From contig JALMLS010000621.1 in NCBI GenBank assembly GCA_038496445.1, positions 62,001 to 126,000 of the forward strand: 64,000 nt of DNA, read 5' to 3'. The DNA comes from Trichosphaerium sp. ATCC 40318. Lineage: Eukaryota > Discosea > Flabellinia > Trichosidae. Position 1 is the first letter of the stretch. The number at the start of each line of letters is the position of its first letter. The translations under genes were made by a program, and so were the position numbers. This document shows positions 51,456-62,900 of the stretch, piece by piece. A model generated the notes under the pieces. That model was not told where the DNA came from, did no database searches, and was given only the letters and a program-made list of their open reading frames with translations.

Positions 51456-51605
51456 CCCTCTACTAGCTGAAGGACAGGCATAAGGTGGATATAGTCAAAG
51501 GGGCATTACTCGACGCGTCAGACGCTTCCCTGGAACAAATATTGCTGGTAAAGTGACACTTTACACCTAAACCACAAGGACGCCATACTGACGTTGGCAT
51601 AGAAA

Positions 51606-53421
51606 ATGTGCGGCGTTATGGAGGATAAGATTGGACGAGTGCTTGCCACTGAACCAAGATTATTTCAAAAATACTTTAAGGGCGACAAGGCGAGAATGTT
51701 AAAGTGGTTTGACTGGTTTTACGTCGATGACGACCAAAGTAAGAGAAATCAGCCTTTCCAGTATGGTGCTGATGCAATTGAAAAATTCGGGTTTGCGCAT
51801 CGAGATGAGAGCTGGGACGACACCATGAGATGGGATTCTCATAGACCTATAACACCTGTATCTGCTGCGCGGCAGCGACAACTATTTATGCATTTGAACG
51901 TCTATAAAACTGTCAAAAAACTCATCAAATGTACGTGCCCCTTTGGTTTATCACGTGACCTGAATGAGAAATAGCAAACAAAAAAACTAGAAGACGAGAA
52001 AAAAATGTCTTTTTTTTTTTTGCCTTTTTGTTTCTTCTTAGCTTTTCCATCGCCACTAACCCTTTGTGTGGTTACAGATGATAGATTTTGGGAATCAGAA
52101 GATTTCTTAAACACTGTAAGGGATGGGAAGTTCTTATCTGTGCTGGACAAGATGTACTTCGTACAGTACGCTCAATCCAACGGTTTCTGTTCTTTTTTGC
52201 TTATCTGTGCGTTTTAGAATAATGCTTAGTGAATACCGTCGGAATGACCGCTCTTATATTGGTCGCAAAGTAGATCAATTATTTGATGATTATATCGCAT
52301 CTTGCGATGTTGGTGAAGTGCTATCTGATTTACTAATGACGCTCACTGTAGAACAATCTGTTCATATTGTAAAGCGCTTACATAGACTCCATGATAACCC
52401 TAGAACAGACGTACGTTAAACATCCCACTATCAGAAAACTGTTGTGTCCATATTCTATGAAACGATCTTTTTCAAGTTAACTAAATGCAGTATCCCAATT
52501 TTCTTTTTTTTACGAAGTTTTTCTCATGCAGTTATAGGTAATAACTCGAATCCTTGGTTGTATTCTTGGACGTGAAAACAATGATAGTATATCTGAGAAG
52601 TGGGATAAATTGTTACTATTTAACGCGCTAACACCTCAACACCGTCATAAAGTCATTTATGCCATTGTGCGTATTTTCTTGTTAAGTTTTCAAACCATGT
52701 GAACTTCAATACAATCAACAACCAATCAAAACATTTTGTGTCAACAAATCAGCACTAGTAATTCTCGTATTACAAGTTGTGGCATAAATAGCGCTTTGAG
52801 AGTTATTTTTATTTTACAAACAATCACGTGATTGTGTGACTTTTTTTTGCTTATTTTATTTTTACCTAGTTTCATGATGATTCACAAACACCGGTGTATA
52901 ACAAGTTTAATACTCTGCATGGTGATCCAAAGGTTGATAGTTGTCAACATTACGCTTTAAAAAAAGAGGTGTTGTCCGTCACTAGTTCGAAACAATCTCA
53001 TGGTGGTGATTATAACGCTCTCAAGTTTTTTTTGATTGAGTCTGTAATTCTAGAATACCGGCTTACAAAATTCGCTACAGACAAGTCTTCTTATGATGAT
53101 ATTCTTAAAGAGAATAGTTTAATTGTTACGCCGTATTATCAAGAAGCAGTCAGTACACACAAAAAAAAGAGACGTAAAAAAGATAAAGGAAAGAAAAAAA
53201 AACACAAAAGATGGTCGGGTGATGACGGGTCATCTGATAGAGATACTAAAACATTTGATGGATGGCATTTAAATTTTATAGATGAGAATATTGGAAAGCG
53301 TAATTCTACCTCAAGAAAAAGAGAAATAGGCGCTACACGTCCTCGAGTTGTTGGGATTTCTGAGATGCCTTGTATTTTAGCAACTTATTTTTTTAATGTA
53401 CAGTTTTTGTATAAACAATAA
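51606..53421 (+). CDS. Unrecognised intracellular protein, 428 residues
   Basis: Five exons with good splice sites (51606-51930, 52078-52165, 52218-52410, 52538-52666, 52870-53421) sum to 1287 nt, so the model keeps frame throughout and ends at TAA 53419-53421. The N-terminus is aromatic and acidic (MLKWFDWFYVDDDQSK, ESWDDTMRWDSHRPITP). The middle looks helical (VDQLFDDYIASCDVGEVLSDL, VEQSVHIVKRLHRLHDNP). A lysine/arginine-rich stretch at about 53157-53210 could be a nuclear or nucleolar localisation signal or a membrane-binding patch. There is no signal peptide or obvious membrane segment. I cannot assign a family. An AATAAA overlaps the stop codon region. Confidence 0.75.
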
Positions 53422-53990
53422 AAGACACGAACTATCTTTTTTTCAAACAAAAAAATGTCACCCCCTTTTAATTCCTTTGGATCCTATGTATGAGTGGTAC
53501 AATATGTGTCCGGAAAATTCGGTAGTCCTTTTTTCTATACATAGTAACGTAAGATAACTTTTCCGACAAAAATGAAAAAAAAAAAATCTACAAAAAGATT
53601 TTCGGAGTTGTCTTGCATTTATTTCAAGTATTTTTCTGCGCAAAGTGCTTTAATAGATATATGTGATGTATAAAGATATATGTTCGCAAATTGTACACAA
53701 TATTAGGGCTGGATAGTTTGTGAAAAAAACACTAAAGAAAGAAGAACTAGAGTTTTTTTTTTTGTGAATGTATTTTTTGACCATTTGCAGTAGCCTTTGT
53801 GTAAATTTACTCGGCCGGAGTTGAAGATATGTGTGAATACGTATGTACTTGTATTATATCTTTTACATGTCCTTATTACAAGTTTATTCTTTTTTCAGTT
53901 TGTGTTGCTGTTACCCTTTTTGTGTGTACGTTTTCAAATTTAATTAAATCTCTACAGTTAACCACTCAGATGTTTCAAAGCGAAGCTCCT
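53422..53990. other. Upstream region of the second giant gene
   Basis: This stretch of 570 bp is AT-rich and should carry the 3' end of the previous transcript and the promoter of the giant gene. An in-frame ATG-started extension exists from 53829, which would add a hydrophobic, Cys-rich leader (CEYVCTCIISF). I favour the start at 53991 because it gives a compact signal peptide like that of the paralogue. A start at 53970 is also possible. Confidence 0.4.
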
Positions 53991-56900
53991 ATGCTTACAC
54001 TGTTAGCAACGCTGTTAATTCTGTGTAGAGTTAACGCTCAAATAAGCGGTATAGTATACCGTGACTATGATTTTGACGGCAGAAGAGACGCTCTAGAGCC
54101 AGGTATGTAAGGTAACAATAGGCTAATTAACTTTCCGGAGGTATCTCTATGGTGGATCTTGACCTTTTCGACGGCAACAATATGAATGTTGGATCTGCTA
54201 CAACCGATTCCAACGGCGCCTACAGCATTTCAGTTGTAGCTGGTAAACCCGTTTTGTCACGTGACACCAAATATTTTTAACTTTGGTTAGGAGTGTACAG
54301 ACTAGAAGTATCGAACAGTCCAGCACTGTTCACCCATTCCTCTTCAACGAACAATGACGGAGGACCTGTTTTTTCAACAACACATGTATTTTCGGCTCCT
54401 ACAACTAGTGCTGATATTCCTCTATCTGCACCTCATGACTATTGTGTTGGTGATATTGTAGATGGAGTCAGAGCACAATTTGATGTCGTCACCACATGCT
54501 TTGTAGCAGGTTAGTTGAACTGTTCGCTTCTCGCAAAAAGTTCTAACAATTACTGGGTAGGTGATCAAACTACTGCGGAGTCAACGATAGTTTTAAAACC
54601 AAACACTGCCGGCACAATGGACTTTTTTGATTTTGCAGCCGGTTCAGAAGATTTTACAACGGATGTATGTACAGATGTACAGACAGGACCTGTTTGGGGG
54701 GTTGCCTATTCACGACTTACAAGGCAGTTATATCTAAGTAAGTCGCCACCATGCAGAATGATTATTTGGGCTTATACTAAATAGGTTCGTTTCAAAAGAC
54801 GCATGCTGGGTATACTGTTGGTCAGACACCATCCACCATTTATAGGCTTGACACTAGAGCCGGAGTAACATGTAACATTGTACAGAACATTGACATGGCA
54901 GCGTTTGGATTCCCGGCTACTGACTTGGCGCCGAACCAATTGCATAATGTCGCAGACTATTCAATTGATTCAATTGCTATACCGCTTATTGGCAAGCATG
55001 GGTTCGGGGCTATGGATATAAGTGATATCGAAGACTTCCTTTACGTTGTAAACTTATTTTCCAGGACAGTTATTCGTATTGGCCTTGGTACGCAGCCTCA
55101 CGGTTTTTTTTTTGGTGTTCTCAGCTTTCAAACAAAAACCCAAAGTCCGTATCTTGTAAATTTTAAATCACACTCTTTTTAGAAGTCTCTGCCATGCCTA
55201 GACTTATCGAAGCGAGTGATATCATCGCAAAAGCTATACCGGATCCAGGTACAAACAAAACCCCACATGTTAGCTCGCGCACCTTGATAAACACGTTTTA
55301 GGTGCATCATGTGTATTTGATATGGCAACGCCTGTTAACGTATTGAACTTGAATGTTCGCCCTTACGCCATTAAGTGCGTCTTTTATTTTTTTTTACTAA
55401 CAACAATACCTTATAAACGCTCTAAAAGCACTACAAACCATGTTTGTTTGCTACCTGAAAACATCAAGTTTTGTTCAAAAACAAAACATTTTGGCTAACA
55501 AAAGACCGTATTTAGATACAATGAGGGTGTCTTATACCTCGGTATGGTTTGTACTGCCGAAACAACTAATTTGCGCTCTGACTTGAGGTACTACGTGTAC
55601 ACTACTCCAGCAGACGACTTTGGTGCGCCTGGGCCAGTAACTTGGACCAAGGTAAATTTTAATCTTTTCTCTTCATTTTGAAGTTCGCTAAGCGTTTTAA
55701 CATTAGATTGTGGACGAAGGAATGGACTACGATCGTCAACCTGCTCTGCAATGTGGTTCCTCAGGTATCCCAGCCCAGGAGCATATTCAATGGAATGCAT
55801 GGACGGAAACTTTTTTAGCTCCTGAATGTTTCGAAGAAGGTACTGTATCTCTCCTTTTGGCTATTAACACCTAGCTTTTTTTTTAATTTTATCACGTGAC
55901 TTTTTTTTTTTTCAAATTTTTTCTCAACCTATGATTAGTGGCACATCCGCAACCTATACTAGCAGGCATTGAGTTTGATGAAACAGGGAACATGATTCTG
56001 GGATTTCAAGATAGATTTGGAAGTCAAGCAGGAGATTATAGTGTCGACGTAGTTGGCGATATTGGCGGGGACGCACTCTGTTTTTCATACGACAGTGGCA
56101 ATGGTACTACACACATTTATTAGATCTGTTTGAATAATTTTTACCGTTGACGCGTTGTGTAGACATTTGGATAAGAGAAAGTGGACTTGGTGGTCCCGCA
56201 ACTTGCGGTAGTAACACAGCAAATATAGCAAGTGGTCTTGGACCTGATGGCGGCAGTGAATTTTTCTACGGTGACGTTTACACTGATTCTAATGGCGCCG
56301 GCTTTCATCAAGAAACTTTTCAAGGTGGCTTGGTAACTGTTCTTGGTGGGTATCTTTTTCACAATTTTATTATTTTTCTTTTTTCAAGGCATCACCAATA
56401 TTGGTTGATTTTTACTCTTTGATTTCTTCTTTCGTATTTTATTATTATTTACAATGAGTTTGGTATACATACATTATTACGACTTCTAAATTAAATCATA
56501 TGCTGAGCCTTTTTTTTTTTCAATAATTATTTTCCAATAAAATCTGGTCTGATTGAGTATAGGAACTGGCGAGCTTATAATGCCAGCGATGGACCCTCTT
56601 GATGGAAATTCCGGTGCTTTCTCAGGTGGTATTACAAATCAGCAGTCCAGGTATTTTTATACATGGTTGACTAGCTTGGATTAGACAGTTACTCTGTATC
56701 TGAAAAATAATTTTATTTACGTTTTAACTACAACACATCTACTCTGTATAGCCAGAATTTAATTTTTCAGAGTAAACGTATAGGATCAATCAAAAACCAA
56801 CCTTTATTTTTATCGAAATACAGAGTAAACTTACAGAATCAATCAGTATTTTCTCTTAATATTTTTGACAAAATTCAGGGATGGACAAAAAGTACTTTCC

Positions 56901-59900
56901 TATCTATTATATACAGGCGGCAATACTGGTATTTTTTTTGCGAAATCTACAGGTGTGGGGGAGGTAGAACCAATATGTGATCCTCCACCATCACAAATCG
57001 GCAACTACATTTGGATTGACACTGATTGTGATGGTATTCAAGATCCAAACGAGTCAGGTCCTGATGGCGTCATTGTTACGTTAAATCGTAATGACGGTAG
57101 CCCATTAGTAACTTCAGTTACTTCGAATGGCGGGTGCGAACACTCTAAATATATTATTAAATATGTCTCTTACTTTACACCAGCTACTTTGGATTGACAT
57201 CTCCTGATCCAATATTTTCGCCTGTCAGTTGGACAATTACCGTGGATATGACACAAGCAAACTTACAAATGCCTGACGTTTCTAATTTTGTGTCAGCATT
57301 GAACGCTGGAACAAATGATCGTCATGATAACGATTTTGTATTAGGTGTCAATGCTGTAGCGTCCGTAGATGTTTTAGTACCTACAACAGGGTACAGAAAT
57401 CACAACATTGATCTTGGGGTTTGTCATGGAATACCACCAACGACGTTGCCACCAACGACATCGCCACCAACTACAGAACCACCGACAACCGAGCCACCAA
57501 CAACATCGCCACCGACTACAGAACCACCAACAACCGAACCACCAACTACTGCGCCGCCAACAACTGAGCCACCAACTACTATGCCCCCAACCACAGAACC
57601 ACCGACAACTATGGCACCAACACGTGCGTCTAAAAATAAAAATCAATATTGATTTTTTATCAATTAAACAAAATACTTAGATCCGCCTGTACTCATTGGT
57701 GATTATGTGTTCCTTGATGTTAACAATAATGGCATACAAGGTACGCTACTTTAGGTCCAAGACAACTAAAATATTAATAGATGCTGGTGATGAACCTATT
57801 CCTGGACGTATCGTTGTTATTATTGATCTGTTAGGTGTAGAAATTGAAAGAACTACAACAGATATGTCTGGCTTGTACTATCTGGATGATAATGCTCTTG
57901 ATCCTCTTACTGAATACTCCGTGTGCATACCTGTTCTTGCTGGCGAGATTTTATCACCAACAAGAGTTGGCTCTGATATATCCATAGACTCTGATGGTAC
58001 TCAAGGCAGCTACGACTTTGATGGCGATTCTACATCTGATTTCGCATCTTGTCGCGACATTCGCACTCCTGCCTTCAAAATCAGTGACTTCACACTTGAT
58101 TTCGGTATTGTTCGACCTCAACAAGCTCTTGGAGATCAAGTATTTTTGGACGAAAATAGAAACGGCATATTCGGTACATGCAATAAAACCAAAACACGTG
58201 ATTAAAAGGATTGTTCTCACATTTTTCTTGATTTAGATATGGGTGACACACCAATTAACGGTGCAGATATTGTTTTGTTGGACATGAATGGTATGAGAGT
58301 AGCCATCACGTCTTCAGATCCAATGGGTATCTTTACTTTCGATACAATGGATGGCGTACTGCCTGACACCTCATACACCATTTGTGTTCGCATACGCATG
58401 TTCGATGAGCCAACTGCGATAAACGCTGGTGTAGACGATAACATCGACTCTGATGGCGTGTTGAGTATGGCTGACTTTACAACACCTCCTAATGGCATGA
58501 CTGAACCGGCTTCATGTGTTGGTATTGTACGTGCTATTAAACATCAACTTTTCACTCACAAAAGTTGTTTAGATGTCTCCTGCTCTGGGTATTGACAATC
58601 GAACAATCGGATTTGGATTTATCATCATGCCAGTGGCTATTGGCAATTACGTGTTTTTTGATGTGAACGCAGACGGTCTCCAAGATGGCACAGATATTCC
58701 TGTTTCAATGAGAACTGTTGTCGTACTTCTACCTGGTGGCACTGAAGTATCAAGAACAACAACTGATATATCCGGTGCATACTCATTTGCAACACCTTTA
58801 ATAGAACCAGCAACAGATTATCTTGTTTGTGTACAACTCATCACAAACGAAGCTTCAACTTCAACAACTGCGGGTATCGATTCCACCATCGACTCTGATG
58901 GCAGTGACTCCATGTTTGATTTTGATGGAGACATGATGGGTGATCCAGCATCTTGCACATTAATTGTACGTTAATAGTTCATTTTCACTCAGTTCTAACA
59001 ATACCCACAGAGATCACCAATACCAGGCCAGACTGATATTACGATCGATTTCGGTTTGTTGACATTAGACATCGAACTCGGTGATTATGTGTTTTTCGAT
59101 ACCAACAGAGATGGTATTCAAGGTAAACAGAAAAATAATTATTGTTATCAAAACAAAATAACATGTGCTTAGATATGACTGATGTTCCAATCATTGGTGC
59201 CACTGTGGTGTTAATACAGGGTGGACTGGAAGTCAACCGCACTATAACAGACTCGGACGGGCTGTACTTATTTAACACAATGTCTGGTGTTGAAGCTAGC
59301 ATGCCATATGTGATTTGCACTACGATTAGAGCTGATGAAGAACCCACCACTGCCAATCAAGGTCCCTCGGATATGCGTGATTCAGATGGATTCATTGACT
59401 CATATGACTTTGATAATGACATGGTGCTCAGACCTGCATCGTGCGCTAGTGTCGTAAGCTGTTTTATAAAACTGACTTTATTTGTATTAAGTATTTTGTC
59501 TTAGACTGCACCGTTATTAGACGAGTCCGATCTAACAATAGATTTTGGATTTGTTGCTCAAACCATCACGATGGGTGATAGAGTCTTCTTTGACATCAAT
59601 AACGATGGCATTCAAGGTACAATTAAAAATGCAATTTTGATTGAATGTTCTTTTTTATTTTTGTCACTTATGAACGTTTAGATTCCGGTGATGTTCCTGT
59701 TCAAACTCGCACTGTCGTTATATTTGAGACTGGCGGTAGCGGCCTTGAGATTGCTAGAACAACTACAGACTCATCTGGATTGTTTACATTCGACACTTTT
59801 GATGGCATTAGTCCAAGCACACTTTATACCATATGTGTACAAATCGTATTGGGAGAGCTACCAACAACAGCGAACCAAGGTTCTGATGACATGATTGATT

Positions 59901-62900
59901 CTGATGGTAGTTTATCATCCTTTGATTTTAACATGGACACAGTTCAAGAAGACGCCAGTTGTGTATCTGTTGTGCGTTGTTTTGAATTCCGCTCTTTATC
60001 CAATGCTGATTTTTTGTTCAAATTAGATGAGTCCTGTTCTTGGTACAACAAACTTGGACATTGATTTTGGTCTTATCACCCCAGATCAATTTATTGGTGA
60101 CTTTATTTTCACTGACGTAAACAGAGATGGTCTTCAAGGTATGTCTTGGAGCAAACCCCAACTTTCATTGATGTTTGTAACGTTGTTATCTTTAGATGGT
60201 GGAGACACACCTATAGCCATGAATCCTGTAGTGTTATTTGACAGTATGAGTGCGCGTGTTAGCAGTACAAATTCGAACAACCTTGGATTTTACATGTTTG
60301 GTACAATCGATGGATTGGATCCCAGCACATTGTACACTATCTGTACATTGATCCCAGATGTACACAACCCAGCAACAACTTCAGTGGGTTCAGACGGGAC
60401 AATTGATTCCGATGGTGTTCTACGTATGGTTGATGTATCCATACCACCTGATGGCATGCCTGATAGGGCTTCATGTCTTGATTTTGTACGTATTCGTTTA
60501 TTTGTCATTTCTCGTTCATAACAGCTCATCCCCTTTTTTTAGACATCGCCATTCACTGGAGTTAACAACTTGAACTACGATTTCGGATTTGTAGAACAAC
60601 CAAGTGTCATTGAAGGATTTGTATTTTTCGATGAAGACGGTGCTGCAATCCAAGATATGTTTGACACACCTGTCATGATGAGACAGGTTGTATTGTTGTT
60701 TGGTGGGATGGAAGTAGCGAGAACCGATACTGACGGTTCTGGTATTTTCACATTCGACACAGATACTGGTGTCATTGCGAACGAGATGTACGAGATATGT
60801 GTCTTATTGCTTCCAAGCGAACTTCCATCAAATGCAAATCAAGGACCGAGCGATGCTCGTGACTCTGATGGATTATTGTCATCATATGATTTTACAGTTC
60901 CTCAAGATGCCACCCTGGAACCAGCTTCCTGTGCATCACTCGTACGTTTGTAGCACACGTTTGTTGATTGTTGATGTATTTAGACTGCTCCTGGACCCGC
61001 CATGACACATGATACAACTGACTTTGGTATCGCAAGACAAGATGTTGGTGACTTCATCTTCTTTGATGTGAATTCTGATGGTATCCAGCAAGGTAAACAT
61101 CATTCCACCATACACATCTTTTCTTATTTTTCTCAGGATCCGATACTCCAATTCAAGGACAGACGGTCGTCATCTTCCGTAGTGACGGAACTGAGCTTGC
61201 ACGTACCGTGTCAGATATTGACGGACTGTACTCATTCAACCTGGCTGATGGTGTCATGCCAAACACGCCTTACACCATTTGTGTTGCGATACGATTTGGT
61301 GAAGAACCAACACAAGCCAACCAAGGTCCAAGTGACGCTCAGGACTCTGATGGATCTCTTCAAGCGGATTTCTTTGATTTTGATGGCAATGGTGTACTTG
61401 ATGATGCATCATGTGCCAACCTTGTACGAGTTTCTTACAGTTATAAATCTAAAATGAACTACCCTCCTGTAGATGTCAGCTGATTTGGGTATCACCGACT
61501 TCACAACTGATTTTGGATTTGTAAATATTGAAATTGTTACGATTGGAAACTTTGTGTTCCTTGATAGCAATAGAGATGGTCTTCAAGGTAACGTTGAAGA
61601 TAAACTTGGTTTTCTTTATTTGTTTAATTTCTGATTAGATGCCATGGATGTCGCTATTCAAGGTGCTGATGTTGTTATAATCGATATGGCAGATGCTGTA
61701 GTTGCGAGAACCATCACAGATGTGAATGGCAATTACGACTTTAATACATTCGATGGCATTCAACCAAACGCAGACTACATCATTTGTGTTTCAATCAGGG
61801 CTGGAGAGCAACCCACATTGAATGATATTGGCATGGATGATACAAGTGACTCAGATGGTGTCCTTGATGCTTTCGACTTTGATGGAGACATGATCGATGA
61901 ACCTGCCTCTTGCAATCCTGTTGTAAGTTGTTTTTTCGATATGAAACACGTTATTTACTTGTTTCTAATCCATCCTAAATAGACAACTCCAAGCCTCAGT
62001 AGTTCTGATCTATCATTTGACTTTGGATTTATTCCACAAACAATATCAATTGGTGACTTTGTTTTCTTTGATAACAACGAAGACGGCCTTCAAGGTTTGT
62101 ATTTTGTTTGTCTTATGTTTAAACAATATTGCATTTGCTTATTTCTGTTTGGTAGATCCTGGAGATGTTGGGGTACAGATGAGACAGGTTGTTATTTTAA
62201 ATACAAACGACAGAAGTCTCGTATCTACAACGACTTCGAGGATTACAGGATCTTATGAATTCAATACAATTGATGACAACATTGTACCAAACACGAATTA
62301 CATTATCTGTGTTCCATTGTTGGTCGGCGAACTAGCTTCTCCAAGTGGTGCTGGAATGGATCCAATTGATGATTCTAATGGAGTGCCAAGTTCATTTGAT
62401 TTTGATGGTGACTCTGTTGCAGAACCAGCCTCATGTGCTTCAGTCGTATGTCATTTTTTGGTTTTGTTTTGATTACTTTTCTTACAACTTTGTAGACAAG
62501 TCCAGCGCTTGGTGATACTGACATAACCATTGATTTGGGTATCACCACACCAACGCAGTTTGTTGGTAACTTTATATTTTTTGATGCGAACGGTAATGGC
62601 ATTCAAGGTACAACTTAACTGAAAGCCTTTAGTTTCATTCAAATTCATTGTACGCCCCTTTATAACTCCTTTACCAAGATGCTGTTGATATGCCTCTCGC
62701 CAACTACGACGTGATACTATACTCTAGTGCAGGGATGGAAATATTGAGAAAGACAACTGACATGAACGGTATTTACACGTTCGATACAAGTGAGGGAATA
62801 GCACCAGATACTCAATACACCATTTGCACTCCACTTCCAACTGACCAAGATCCTTCAACTGCAAACCAAGGTGCTGATGATACCATTGACTCTGATGGTG

